Source of the DNA: DATLFP01 sp035540955
GTDB lineage: Bacteria > Actinomycetota > Acidimicrobiia > Acidimicrobiales > CADCSY01
Direction of reading: 5' to 3'
Assembly (NCBI GenBank): GCA_035540955.1
Contig: DATLFP010000091.1
Span: forward strand, 1-31,395
DNA length: 31,395 bases
The position numbers and the translations under genes were made by a program. How positions within the stretch are numbered: position 1 is the first letter of the stretch; every line of letters begins with the position of its first letter. Positions 1 through 11,147 of this stretch are shown in pieces. The notes beneath the pieces are model-generated. The model searched no databases. It was not told the origin of the DNA and saw only the letters and a program-made list of their open reading frames with translations.

Positions 1-1
1 C

Positions 2-2635
<2,634 letters not shown>

Positions 2636-2637
2636 GC

Positions 2638-3744
2638 GTGCGCGACTTCACGGATGATCTCCGATCGCTGCGCTCGCGGCTGGAGGAGGCTCGCGGCTAC
2701 CTGAAGGTGGACGCGGCGCGTCCGCGGGTGGCCGAGCTCGAGGGCTTGGCGTCGGAGCCCGGGCTGTGGGACGACCCGAACCGGGCGCGCGCCATCACCT
2801 CCGAGCTGTCGTCGCTCCAGGACGACCTCACGCAGTTCGACGGGCTGGCGCAACGACTGGATGACGTGGCGACGCTCGACGAGATGGCACGGGAGATGGG
2901 CGACGAGACCCAGGAGGAGGAGATCGACGCCGAGCTGCGCGCCCTCGCCGTCGCCTTCAGCGACCTCGAGCTCCGGTCGCTGTTCGCCGGCGACTACGAC
3001 GAGCACGACGCCATCTGCCAGGTGCAGTCGGGTGAGGGTGGCGTCGACGCGCAGGACTGGGCGGAGATGCTCGTCCGCATGTACCAGCGGTGGGCGGAGC
3101 GCCACGGGTTCGGCTTCGAGCTCGACGAGGCGTCGCCGGGCACCGAGGCCGGGCTCTCCTCGGCGACCTTCATCGTGTCCGGGCGTCACGCGTACGGGTG
3201 GCTGCGGAGCGAGCAGGGCGTGCACCGGCTCGTGCGCATGTCGCCGTTCGACTCCGCCCATCGCCGCCAGACGTCGTTCGCCTCGATCGACGTGACGCCG
3301 CTGATCGAGGACGCCGGCGAGGTGCAGATCGACGAGAAGGATCTCCGCATCGACACGTACCGGTCGTCGGGTGCCGGTGGGCAGCACGTCAACGTCACCG
3401 ACTCGGCGGTGCGCATCACCCACCTGCCGACGAACATCGTCGTCTCCTGCCAGAACGAGCGCAGCCAGACCCAGAACAAGGCGCGGGCGATGCAGGTGCT
3501 GGCGTCCAAGCTGGCCGAGGTCCAGCGTGAGCAGCGGAAGGCCGAGCTGCAGTCCATCGCCGGCACGTCAGCGTCGGCGTCGATGGGCAACCAGATCCGG
3601 TCGTACGTGCTGGCGCCCTACCAACAGGTGAAGGACCTTCGCACCAACCACGAGGTCGGCAACGTCCAGGGCGTCCTCGACGGTGACCTCGACGACCTGA
3701 TGGCCGCGTTCCTGCGCTGGGAGCGGGCCACGGCGACGGGCTAG
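2638..3744 (+). CDS. prfB: Peptide chain release factor 2 (RF2)
   Basis: RF2 recognises UGA and UAA in the ribosomal A site and triggers peptidyl-tRNA hydrolysis. The 368-residue product has the N-terminal helical domain, the SPF tripeptide that reads the stop codon (VRMSPFDSAHRRQTSF) and the catalytic GGQ loop (SSGAGGQHVNVTDSAVR), whose Gln is normally methylated. The start is GTG at 2638, two bases after the secA stop; no strong Shine-Dalgarno is visible, which suggests translational coupling to secA. The frame is continuous, so the +1 programmed frameshift used by many bacteria to autoregulate RF2 is absent here. A prfB gene upstream of ftsE and ftsX is a common actinobacterial order, but here a signalling gene sits between them. 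Confidence 0.96.
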   Translation: MRDFTDDLRSLRSRLEEARGYLKVDAARPRVAELEGLASEPGLWDDPNRARAITSELSSLQDDLTQFDGLAQRLDDVATLDEMAREMGDETQEEEIDAELRALAVAFSDLELRSLFAGDYDEHDAICQVQSGEGGVDAQDWAEMLVRMYQRWAERHGFGFELDEASPGTEAGLSSATFIVSGRHAYGWLRSEQGVHRLVRMSPFDSAHRRQTSFASIDVTPLIEDAGEVQIDEKDLRIDTYRSSGAGGQHVNVTDSAVRITHLPTNIVVSCQNERSQTQNKARAMQVLASKLAEVQREQRKAELQSIAGTSASASMGNQIRSYVLAPYQQVKDLRTNHEVGNVQGVLDGDLDDLMAAFLRWERATATG

Positions 3745-3814
3745 TCCGATGCAGCCATTCTGGCAATGACCCTTCCATCGGCGGCGCGACTGTGAAGATG
3801 GTGTACGTCACCCG

Positions 3815-6220
3815 ATGACGACACCGCCGCCGCCGCCGACCCGAGCCGAGCAGCTCGCCTCGCTCGCCGCGACCCTCCGCCGGGTCCGGTGGTTCTCGAT
3901 CGCGTTCGCGACCGTGCAGTTCGTGATCTACCGGCCCCCACCGGACGTCTCGGTGCCGCATCCCGTCCGGCCGTGGGGCGTTGCCGTCTGCCTGTGGCTC
4001 CTGGCCACCAACGAGGTGTCGAAGCGGCTGGTGCGGGAGGGCGACGTCCGCCGCAACGAGCGGGTCGCTGCGCTCGAGGTCGTGGCCGACGCCGCGCTCG
4101 TCCTGTTCCTCGTGGCGCTCCTCGCCTTCGACCACGTCGGCGCCGAGTGGGGCCTGCTGAACATCGTCGTCCTCCAGGCTGCCCTCCGGGTCGGGCTGCG
4201 GGGCGCGCTCGCGTGCTGGGCGGGCACCGCGCTCGTGTACGCCGGCATCCAGGTGTGGGCCGAAGATCGCTATGGCGTCCTCAACCGCTGGAACGTCGTC
4301 ACCTTCCGTCTCGGGATGGTCCTCACCGTCGCCGTGATCGGCGGGGGTCTCGCCCGCCAGCTGCAACGGCACCTCGAGGCGACCCGGCGGGCCAGTGACG
4401 AGGCCGAGGAGCGGGCGCGCCTGCTGCGCATCGCCGCCGACGCCGGCCGCAGCCTCGCATCGCTCGGCGGCGGCGAGGTGCTCGACGCCGTCATGGCCGC
4501 GTCCATCGAGCTCGGCTTCGAGGCCGCCGACGTCTGCGTGCTCGACGAGCCCAACGGCGTGTGGCGTCTCGAGCGGGCGGTCAACCTCCCGGCCGGCTAC
4601 GTGGAAGGCGACCAGGCCGCCGACGTCGGGCTCTCGGCGCTGGTCCGCCGCGAAGGCCGCACGATCGTGATCGACGACTACCTCGGGTGGGAGGGCGGTC
4701 TCGAGGAGATCCGGCGCGCCGGGTTCACCACCGTCGTGGGCGTGCCCGTCCGGGTCGGGGGCGAGGTGGTGGCGACGCTCGGCGTCGGCACCCGCCGGCA
4801 TCGGCCGGTGTCGGCCGCCGAGCTCGAGTGCCTCGAGCTGCTCGCCGCCCAGACGAGCGCGGCGCTCGATGCCGCCGGCCGCCAGAGCTACGCCCAGGAC
4901 CTGCACGCCCTCCTCGAGCACTCTGCCAGCCACGACCGCCTGACCGGCCTGTACAACCGGAACCAGCTGCTGGAGCGCCTGGGCGTCGCCATCTCGCCGG
5001 GGCAGGACGAAGCGGACAGCGCGGCGGTGGTCGTGTGCGACCTCGACGGCTTCAAGACCGTCAACGACAGCCTCGGCCACCAGGCCGGCGACCAGCTGCT
5101 CCGCGCCGTGGCCGAGCGGCTCGCCGCCACCGCCGGCGACCGGCTCGTCGCCCGGCTCGGGGGCGACGAGTTCGCGGTCATGGTCGAGCGGGGCGGCATC
5201 GAGGCCGCGGCGCGGCTCGCCCGCATGCTGTTGGTCGACCTGCGCGAGCCGGTCGTCGTCGAGGGGACGTCACTGGCCGTGTCCGTGAGCGTCGGCGCCG
5301 CCGCCGCCGGGCAGACGCCGACGACCGATCCGGCCTCGCTGCTGCGCGACGCCGGCCTGGCGCTCGAGCGGGCCAAGCAGGGCGGCCGCGGGCGCTACGA
5401 GCTCTTCGATCCCAGCCTGCGCCTGCAGGCCCAGCGCCGCCTCGCGAACGAGACCGATCTGCGGGTGGCGATCCAGGACGGGTCGCTGACGGTTGCCTAC
5501 CAGCCCATCGTCGATCTCGAGACCGGCTCGGTCGTCGGCGTCGAGGCGCTGGCGCGCTGGACCCACCCGACGCGCGGCGCGGTTGCGCCGACGGAGTTCA
5601 TCCCGCTCGCTGAGGAGGCAGGTCTCATCGACGATCTCGGCGAGCGGGTGCTCGAGCTGGCCTGCACCCAGGCCCGGGCGTGGCACCAGGTGGTCGGCAC
5701 CGCCTTCCGCCTGTCGGTGAACCTGTCGGCGGTCCAGCTCGCCGGTGAGCGGTGCGTCGGGTCCGTCGCCGGTGTCCTCCAGCGCACGGGCCTCGACCCC
5801 GCGAGCCTCACGCTCGAGATCACCGAGAGCGCGGTGATGGAAGACGTGCCCGAGGTGCTCCGGTCGGTGCAGGCGCTGGCCGAGCTGGGGGTCCGGCTGG
5901 CGATCGACGACCTCGGTCGGGGGTGGTCGTCGCTCGCCTACCTCACGAGGTACCCGCTCTCCGAGCTGAAGATCGACCGCTCGTTCGTGCAGGGGGTGGC
6001 GCGGCGTCCTGCTGACCGCGCCGTGATCCGGGCCCTGGTCGGCCTCGCGCACGATCTCGGGCTGCGCGTCGTCGCCGAGGGCATCGAGGACGGGGACCAG
6101 CTGGCCGAGCTCACGAGGCTCGGGTGCGATGCGGGCCAGGGCTTCCACCTGCACCGACCGGCGCCGGCGTCGATGATCACCGAGATCCTGGCCGGCGGCG
6201 CGTCGCTCCGGGCCGGCTGA
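3815..6220 (+). CDS. Membrane GAF-GGDEF-EAL cyclic-di-GMP turnover protein
   Basis: An 801-residue predicted c-di-GMP enzyme. Residues about 25-185 are hydrophobic with several membrane segments; about 195-355 look like a GAF sensor domain; about 370-535 are the GGDEF domain with an intact A-site (RLGGDEF, GGDEF at 449-453); about 545-795 are the EAL domain. EAL catalytic motifs are present: EALAR (577-581), NLS, ITES, a DDLGRG variant of DDFGTG, LKID and VVAEGIE. The allosteric RxxD I-site normally just before GGDEF is not conserved (Ala and Arg in place of Arg and Asp), so product inhibition is probably absent. Both active sites look usable, and which one dominates cannot be told from sequence. 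ATG at 3815 is used; the 70 bp upstream hold no convincing promoter or Shine-Dalgarno. It interrupts the prfB-ftsEX order. Confidence 0.93.
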   Translation: MTTPPPPPTRAEQLASLAATLRRVRWFSIAFATVQFVIYRPPPDVSVPHPVRPWGVAVCLWLLATNEVSKRLVREGDVRRNERVAALEVVADAALVLFLVALLAFDHVGAEWGLLNIVVLQAALRVGLRGALACWAGTALVYAGIQVWAEDRYGVLNRWNVVTFRLGMVLTVAVIGGGLARQLQRHLEATRRASDEAEERARLLRIAADAGRSLASLGGGEVLDAVMAASIELGFEAADVCVLDEPNGVWRLERAVNLPAGYVEGDQAADVGLSALVRREGRTIVIDDYLGWEGGLEEIRRAGFTTVVGVPVRVGGEVVATLGVGTRRHRPVSAAELECLELLAAQTSAALDAAGRQSYAQDLHALLEHSASHDRLTGLYNRNQLLERLGVAISPGQDEADSAAVVVCDLDGFKTVNDSLGHQAGDQLLRAVAERLAATAGDRLVARLGGDEFAVMVERGGIEAAARLARMLLVDLREPVVVEGTSLAVSVSVGAAAAGQTPTTDPASLLRDAGLALERAKQGGRGRYELFDPSLRLQAQRRLANETDLRVAIQDGSLTVAYQPIVDLETGSVVGVEALARWTHPTRGAVAPTEFIPLAEEAGLIDDLGERVLELACTQARAWHQVVGTAFRLSVNLSAVQLAGERCVGSVAGVLQRTGLDPASLTLEITESAVMEDVPEVLRSVQALAELGVRLAIDDLGRGWSSLAYLTRYPLSELKIDRSFVQGVARRPADRAVIRALVGLAHDLGLRVVAEGIEDGDQLAELTRLGCDAGQGFHLHRPAPASMITEILAGGASLRAG

Positions 6221-6259
6221 GGTGGGTCCGGGGACCACAGGGCTGGGAGGGCCGGCCGG

Positions 6260-6265
6260 TAACCT
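6260..6265 (+). promoter_or_regulatory. -10 box of ftsE (leaderless start)
   Basis: TAACCT fits the actinobacterial TAnnnT -10 consensus and ends 9 bp before the GTG start of ftsE. No Shine-Dalgarno lies in between, so transcription would begin at or next to the start codon. Confidence 0.6.
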
Positions 6266-6274
6266 TGCCCTTCC

Positions 6275-6952
6275 GTGATCAAGCTGGAGAACGTCTCGAA
6301 GGTCTACAAGGGCGAGGTGGTCGCCCTGCGCGAGGCGTCCGCCGACATCGCCAAGGGCGAGTTCGTGTTCCTCGTGGGCCCCTCCGGCTCCGGCAAGTCG
6401 ACCTTCCTGCGTCTGCTGAACCGTGAGGAGACGCCCGACGAGGGCCGCATCTGGGTGGCGGGCAAGGACATCGCCCAGCTCAGCAAGTGGAAGATCCCCT
6501 ATCTCCGGCGCAACATCGGGTTCATCTTCCAGGACTTCATGCTCCTGCCGAGCAAGACCGTGTACGAGAACGTCGCCTTCGCCCTCGAGGTGATCGGGCG
6601 CCCCAAGCACGTGATCACCTCCCAGGTCCCGGCGATCCTCGAGCTCGTCGGGTTGGCGAAGAAGATCGAGAACCTGCCCCACGAGCTCTCCGGAGGTGAG
6701 CAGCAGCGGGTGTCGATCGCCCGTGCGTTCGTCAACCGGCCGCTCATCCTCCTCGCCGACGAGCCGACGGGGAACCTCGACCCCGCGACGTCGGTGGGGA
6801 TCATGCGGCTGCTCGACCGCATCAACCGAACGGGCACCACGGTGGTGATGGCCACGCACGACCGGTCGATCGTCGACACGATGCGGCGCCGCGTCATCGA
6901 GCTCGACCGCGGGACGATCGTGCGCGACCAGGTGCGAGGGGTGTACGCCTGA
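6275..6952 (+). CDS. ftsE: Cell division ATP-binding protein FtsE
   Basis: FtsE is the cytoplasmic ATPase of the FtsEX complex, which couples ATP hydrolysis at the septum to activation of a peptidoglycan hydrolase outside the membrane. The 225-residue protein has all ABC ATPase motifs: Walker A GPSGSGKST (35-43), Q-loop Gln86, signature LSGGEQQ (138-144), Walker B LILLADEPTG (157-166) and H-loop ATHD (193-196). Length is typical. The start is GTG at 6275, chosen because the family begins MIxLENVSKxY and a -10 box lies just upstream. ftsX follows after one base, so the two form an operon. Confidence 0.97.
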   Translation: MIKLENVSKVYKGEVVALREASADIAKGEFVFLVGPSGSGKSTFLRLLNREETPDEGRIWVAGKDIAQLSKWKIPYLRRNIGFIFQDFMLLPSKTVYENVAFALEVIGRPKHVITSQVPAILELVGLAKKIENLPHELSGGEQQRVSIARAFVNRPLILLADEPTGNLDPATSVGIMRLLDRINRTGTTVVMATHDRSIVDTMRRRVIELDRGTIVRDQVRGVYA

Positions 6953-6953
6953 C

Positions 6954-7847
6954 ATGCCGATCAAGGTCGACTACGCGGCACGGGAGACGGCGAGCAACCT
7001 CCGCCGCAACCTGTTGCTGACCACCGCGTCCATGCTCACCGTGGCGGTGTCGCTCTCCATGGTCGGCGTCGCGCTCCTCCTCCGCTACGGCGTCGACAAC
7101 GCGACCGAGCGGTGGAAGAACGGCGTCGAGTTCGAGATCTTCCTCAACCTCGACGTCACCCCCGAGCAGCAGCAGAGCATCGAGCGCCAGCTGGTCGAGT
7201 CACCCAACGTCGCCACCGACGGGGTGCGGTTCGTCTCCCAGGCCGAGCAGTACGAGCTGTTCCGCCGCTACTTCGCCGACCAGCCCGAGTACCTCCAGAA
7301 CGTGAAGGCCGAGGACCTCCCGGCGTCGTACCGCGTGCGCCCGAGCGTGGAGGACGTGGCGCTCATACGGATACTCGGTGAGCAGTTCCGCCAGGCGCCA
7401 GGGGTGAAGCAGGTCGAGTTCGCGGCGGACACCGTCGACACGGTCCTGACCGTGTCGCGATGGCTGCAGGTCGCCATGTTCGTCGTCGCCGGCGTCTTGC
7501 TGTTCGCCGCCGTGCTCCTGATCTTCAACACGATCCGGATGGGCATCTTCGCCCGCCGACGAGAGATCGAGGTGATGAAGCTCGTCGGGGCCACCAACTG
7601 GTTCATCCGGGTGCCGTTCATGCTCGAGGGGCTGGTCCAGGGCCTGGTCGGGGCGGCGGCGTCGTTCGGCATCGTGGTGATCCTGCGCAACCTCACCGAG
7701 GAGCCGATCAGCCGGATCAACCTCTTCAGCGGCTTCCAGGTGCTGGGCGGCCAGGTCAGCTCGACCGGCGCCCTGCTGATCGCCATCGGCGCCGGGATCG
7801 GTGCCGCCGGCGCCGGGGTGGCCGTCACCCGCTTCCTCGACGTCTGA
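6954..7847 (+). CDS. ftsX: Cell division protein FtsX
   Basis: FtsX is the membrane partner of FtsE and passes its conformational signal to a cell-wall hydrolase. The 297-residue protein has the FtsX plan: a cytoplasmic start, one N-terminal membrane segment (about 19-45), a large extracytoplasmic loop (about 46-165) that binds the hydrolase, then three C-terminal membrane segments (about 166-192, 220-245, 265-292). The cytoplasmic loop RMGIFARRREIEVMKLVGAT is the typical coupling region. ATG at 6954 follows the ftsE stop by one base. A strong hairpin after the stop suggests that the transcript ends here, with the M23 gene starting from its own promoter. Confidence 0.96.
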   Translation: MPIKVDYAARETASNLRRNLLLTTASMLTVAVSLSMVGVALLLRYGVDNATERWKNGVEFEIFLNLDVTPEQQQSIERQLVESPNVATDGVRFVSQAEQYELFRRYFADQPEYLQNVKAEDLPASYRVRPSVEDVALIRILGEQFRQAPGVKQVEFAADTVDTVLTVSRWLQVAMFVVAGVLLFAAVLLIFNTIRMGIFARRREIEVMKLVGATNWFIRVPFMLEGLVQGLVGAAASFGIVVILRNLTEEPISRINLFSGFQVLGGQVSSTGALLIAIGAGIGAAGAGVAVTRFLDV

Positions 7848-7853
7848 CCCCCG

Positions 7854-7900
7854 AACCTCGTCGCGCTCGCCCGCCGGAGGCGGGCGAGCGCGACAAGGTT
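7854..7900 (+). terminator. Long GC-rich hairpin after ftsX
   Basis: Arms 7854-7875 and 7879-7900 pair over 22 bp with one mismatch (C7859 against A7895) around a 3-base GGA loop. It starts 6 bp after the ftsX stop. There is no U-tract, which is common for actinobacterial terminators; a processing or stability role is possible instead. Confidence 0.65.
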
Positions 7901-7961
7901 GGTGAGGGGAGGGGCGGGCGGTGTCCCCTCAAGGTCGGGCTCGGGGTGCCCGATTTCTCCG

Positions 7962-8017
7962 GTTGTCCACGTTGTCCCTGGTCGGATGTTGCTGGTGTGG
8001 CTATCGTTGCTGGTGTG
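7962..8017 (+). promoter_or_regulatory. Direct repeats and -10 box at the M23 peptidase promoter
   Basis: Two 7-bp repeats GTTGTCC (7962-7968 and 7971-7977) precede two exact 12-bp repeats GTTGCTGGTGTG (7988-7999 and 8006-8017). The -10 box TATCGT lies at 8002-8007 and overlaps the start of the second 12-bp repeat, which runs into the GTG start at 8015. The 18-bp spacing of the 12-bp copies suggests a regulator site, but the regulator is unknown. Confidence 0.5.
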
Positions 8018-9226
8018 AAATGGCTGGCCCGGTCTCTGGGCCTCGTGCTCGCGGTGGCGCTCACGGCGCCCCCGCTCATCGCGCACGCCGAGCAGGCGCC
8101 CGCCGACCGGCAGGCGGAGATCCGCAACGAGATCGAGCGCCTCCGGGAGGAGCTCGACGAGGTGGCGGCCGAGGAGGCGGGCGTGCTCGCCGAGCTCCGG
8201 GTGACGCAGCGGCGCCGAGCCGAGGAGCAGGCGAAGCTCGCCGAGATCGACGCCAAGGCGTCGGCCGCCATGGCCGCGCTCACGGCGGCCCAGGCCGAGC
8301 TCGACGCCGCATCGGCCCTCGAGCGCCGGATCCAGGGCGAGCTCGATCAGGTCACCGGCCAGCTCGAGGAGGCCCGGGCCCTGCTGAAGGCGCAGGCCGT
8401 CGCGGCCTTCATCCGGTTCGGCTCGAGCGCCGAGCGCCTCGACGTCCTGCTGCGCGCGACCGACGTCAGCGAGCTCCACGACGCCAAGGCGTTCGTCGAC
8501 GCGCTCGCCGAGCGTCAGGCCCGCATCGTGGACACGTTCTCGGCGCTCCAGGACGACACGACCGCGCTCCGGGCCGAGGCCGAGGCGGCCCGACAGGCGG
8601 CGACCGCTCGCCATGACGAGGTCCGCGCCCAGACCGAAGCGCTCGAAGCCGCCCGGCTCGAGCAGATCTCGGCCACCGCCGCAGTCACCGCCGAGGTCAA
8701 CCGGGAGCAGTCGCTGCTCGAGTCGCTCCGCGGGTCGCGCGCGCAGTACGAGCGCCGCATCGCCGAGATGCGGCGTGAGTCCGACGCCATCGCCGAGCTC
8801 CTCCGCCGGCGGGGCTCGGGCGGCGTCGCGCTCAGCGGCAACGGCAGCCTCAGCTCGCCGCTCGCGAACCCGGTCGTGAGCTCGACGTTCGGCTACCGCG
8901 TCCACCCCATCTTCGGCGACCGCCGGCTCCACACCGGTCTCGACTTCAGCGCCTCCACCGGCACCCCGATCTCGGCGTCCGCGCCGGGCGAGGTGGTCTT
9001 CGCCGGCTGGCGGGGCGGCTACGGCAACTGCACGATCATCGACCATGGCGGCGGCGTCGCCACCCTCTACGCCCATCAGAGCGTGCTCCGCGTCACCGAG
9101 GGCGCCGTCGTCAGCCGCGGCCAGGTGATCGGCGCCGTGGGCGCGACGGGCTACGCGACCGGACCACACCTCCACTTCGAGGTACGCCGCGACGGCACGC
9201 CCGTCGATCCGCTGCCGTACCTGTAG
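8015..9226 (+). CDS. Secreted coiled-coil M23 (LytM) metallopeptidase, probable FtsEX effector
   Basis: A 403-residue predicted peptidoglycan endopeptidase. Residues 1-25 form a signal peptide ending AHAEQ; about 30-265 are a long Glu/Ala/Arg-rich coiled coil; about 285-403 are an M23 LytM domain. The zinc ligands are intact: HTGLD (His306, Asp310) and HLH (385-387). The plan matches EnvC-type hydrolase regulators bound by FtsX, but EnvC has a degenerate, inactive LytM domain, whereas this one keeps the catalytic residues and may cut the wall itself. GTG at 8015 was chosen because it begins the signal peptide (VKWLARSLGL) and sits 7 bp after a TATCGT -10 box; no Shine-Dalgarno is present. It lies directly after ftsEX, which supports the functional link. 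Confidence 0.9.
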   Translation: MKWLARSLGLVLAVALTAPPLIAHAEQAPADRQAEIRNEIERLREELDEVAAEEAGVLAELRVTQRRRAEEQAKLAEIDAKASAAMAALTAAQAELDAASALERRIQGELDQVTGQLEEARALLKAQAVAAFIRFGSSAERLDVLLRATDVSELHDAKAFVDALAERQARIVDTFSALQDDTTALRAEAEAARQAATARHDEVRAQTEALEAARLEQISATAAVTAEVNREQSLLESLRGSRAQYERRIAEMRRESDAIAELLRRRGSGGVALSGNGSLSSPLANPVVSSTFGYRVHPIFGDRRLHTGLDFSASTGTPISASAPGEVVFAGWRGGYGNCTIIDHGGGVATLYAHQSVLRVTEGAVVSRGQVIGAVGATGYATGPHLHFEVRRDGTPVDPLPYL

Positions 9227-9244
9227 AACCTGACGCCCAACCGA

Positions 9245-9265
9245 CGACGGTGCGCCCTACCGTCG
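9245..9265. promoter_or_regulatory. Dyad overlapping the acyltransferase -10 box
   Basis: CGACGGT (9245-9251) and ACCGTCG (9259-9265) are perfect inverted repeats around a 7-base spacer. The right arm covers most of the -10 box TACCGT (9258-9263), which ends 9 bp before the ATG at 9273. It could be an operator for the acyltransferase gene or a small terminator for the M23 gene ending at 9226. Confidence 0.45.
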
Positions 9266-9272
9266 AACCGCC

Positions 9273-11147
9273 ATGACGACGCGGTTGCCGCACGTGCCGG
9301 CCCTCGATGGGCTCAGAGGGCTCGCGGTGATCGGCGTCCTCGCCTTCCACCTCGGGCACCTGCGCGGCGGCTACCTCGGCGTCGACCTCTTCTTCGTCCT
9401 CTCCGGCTTCCTCATCACCTCGCTCCTCTTGGCCGAGTGGCGTCAGACCGGACGCATCGACCTCCGCGCCTTCTGGGCCCGCCGGGCGCGCCGCCTGCTC
9501 CCGGCTGTCCTCGTGCTGCTCGTCGCCGTCGCGCTCTACGCCGCCACCGGCCCTGCCGATCTCGCCGCCCGCGCCCTGCGCGGCGATGCGCTGGCCACGC
9601 TCGGCTACGTCGCCAACTGGCACGCCCTCACCGCCGACCGCTCCTACTGGGAGCTGTTCGCGGCGCCGTCGCTCCTCGCCCACACGTGGAGCCTCGCCAT
9701 CGAGGAGCAGCTCTACATCGTCTGGCCGCTGGTGGTCGCGGCCGCACTGCGAGGTGGGCGGCGGGTCCTGTTGCCGGTCACGCTCGTGCTCGGCGCCGCC
9801 TCCGCGCTGGCCATGGTCGTCCTCCACGGCGCCGGCGACGACACCGCGCGCGTGTACTACGGCACCGACACCCGCGCTGCCGCCGTCCTGGCGGGCGCCG
9901 CGCTCGCGCTGTGGAGCGGGCGGCCCGACCGGCGACCCGGACGGGCGACCCAGGCGATCGGATGGCTGGCCGTCGTCGGGCTCGGCGTGGCGTGGAGCAC
10001 GGTGCCCGGTACGGCCGACCACCTGTACGAGGGCGGCCTGGCCCTGTGCTCGGTGGCCGCCGCCCTGGTGATCGCCGCCGCCACCCAGCCCGGCGCCCTC
10101 GCGCGCGCCCTCTCGGTCCGGCCGCTGCGCCGCCTCGGGATCATCAGCTACGGGGTGTACCTCTGGCACTGGCCGCTGTTCGTGGTGATGACGCCGGACC
10201 GCACTGGGCTGTCGGGATGGCCGCTCCTCGTCGCGAAGCTGCTGGCGACGCTGGCCGTCGCCGAGGTGTCGTTCCGGCTCGTCGAGCTCCCGGTCCGGCG
10301 CGGCTCGCTCGGCGGCTGGCGCATCCGCGTCGTCACCCCGGCGGCCGCCGGCGCCGCGGTGATCGCGGTGGTCGCCGGCACCGCCGCTGCCGCTCCGGCC
10401 GCCATCGAGGCGCCGGTGGCCCCCACGCCGCCCCCGGCGCTGGCGCTCGCGACGCGCCCGGCCGTCGCGCCCGGCACGCTCCGCGTGCTCGTCGTGGGCG
10501 ACTCGGGCGCCGCCTTCCTCGGCGAGGGGCTGTCCCGGCTGGGCGCCGACCACGACGTGGAGATCCGCAACGCCGGGATGATCGCCTGCGGTCTGCTCTC
10601 GAACCGCGAGCGGCTCCGGCTCGACAGCGGGGGGTACGTCGAGGACCCCGACTGGTGCGGCGAGTGGCCGGCCCGGTGGCGGATGGAGGCGGCTGCGTTC
10701 CAGCCCGATCTCGCCCTGCTGGTGATCGGCTGGCCCGGCCTGGGCGACCGTGAGATCGCCGGGGCGTGGCGCCACCCGTGCGACCCCGAGTTCGACGCCC
10801 GGTACGCCGGCGCGGTGGCGCAGGCGATCGCGGTGCTCGGCGAGTCGGGGGCGACGGTGGCCGTGGCCGACGTGCCCTACCTCAGCCTGCCGGTGGTGCA
10901 GGCCGACCACGCCGATCGGGTCGACTGCTTGAACGCGGTGTACCGGCGCGAGGCGACCGCGGCCGGCGCCGTCGTGCTCCCGCTCCACGCGTGGCTGTGC
11001 GGGACCGAGGGACGCTGCCGCGTGGAGCAGGACGGCGTGACCCTCCGCTTCGACGGCGCCCACTTCCGCGACGCCGGCGCCGACCTCGCCGCCGCCTGGA
11101 TCCTCCCCGAGCTGCGCCGGGCGTTCGGCGCCCGCAGCTCGCGTTAG
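9273..11147 (+). CDS. OafA/YrhL-type membrane acyltransferase with C-terminal SGNH domain
   Basis: A 624-residue acyltransferase-3 family protein, which in the family O-acetylates surface polysaccharide, peptidoglycan or lipids. The N-terminal part (about 1-365) has around ten membrane segments with the family motifs GYLGVDLFFVLSGFLIT, RRARRLLP and HTWSLAIEEQLYIVWPL. A Pro/Ala linker (about 370-400) leads to an extracytoplasmic SGNH-like domain with GDSGAAF (nucleophile Ser) and FDGAHF near the end (Asp and His). The substrate cannot be told from sequence, and no glycan gene cluster surrounds it. ATG at 9273 lies 9 bp after a TACCGT -10 box and has no Shine-Dalgarno. The stop overlaps the stop of the convergent gene by 4 bp. 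Confidence 0.9.
   Translation: MTTRLPHVPALDGLRGLAVIGVLAFHLGHLRGGYLGVDLFFVLSGFLITSLLLAEWRQTGRIDLRAFWARRARRLLPAVLVLLVAVALYAATGPADLAARALRGDALATLGYVANWHALTADRSYWELFAAPSLLAHTWSLAIEEQLYIVWPLVVAAALRGGRRVLLPVTLVLGAASALAMVVLHGAGDDTARVYYGTDTRAAAVLAGAALALWSGRPDRRPGRATQAIGWLAVVGLGVAWSTVPGTADHLYEGGLALCSVAAALVIAAATQPGALARALSVRPLRRLGIISYGVYLWHWPLFVVMTPDRTGLSGWPLLVAKLLATLAVAEVSFRLVELPVRRGSLGGWRIRVVTPAAAGAAVIAVVAGTAAAAPAAIEAPVAPTPPPALALATRPAVAPGTLRVLVVGDSGAAFLGEGLSRLGADHDVEIRNAGMIACGLLSNRERLRLDSGGYVEDPDWCGEWPARWRMEAAAFQPDLALLVIGWPGLGDREIAGAWRHPCDPEFDARYAGAVAQAIAVLGESGATVAVADVPYLSLPVVQADHADRVDCLNAVYRREATAAGAVVLPLHAWLCGTEGRCRVEQDGVTLRFDGAHFRDAGADLAAAWILPELRRAFGARSSR

Noticed and set aside
2638..2740. Programmed +1 frameshift in prfB
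   Set aside because: The frame is continuous from the GTG start through the conserved N-terminal domain, with no in-frame TGA to bypass.
3416..5080. Long minus-strand open frames opposite prfB, the GGDEF-EAL gene, ftsE and the acyltransferase
   Set aside because: They mirror strongly supported plus-strand genes, are rich in Arg/Pro/Gly/Ala/His low complexity, and show no recognisable domains; this is typical of high-GC antisense shadows.
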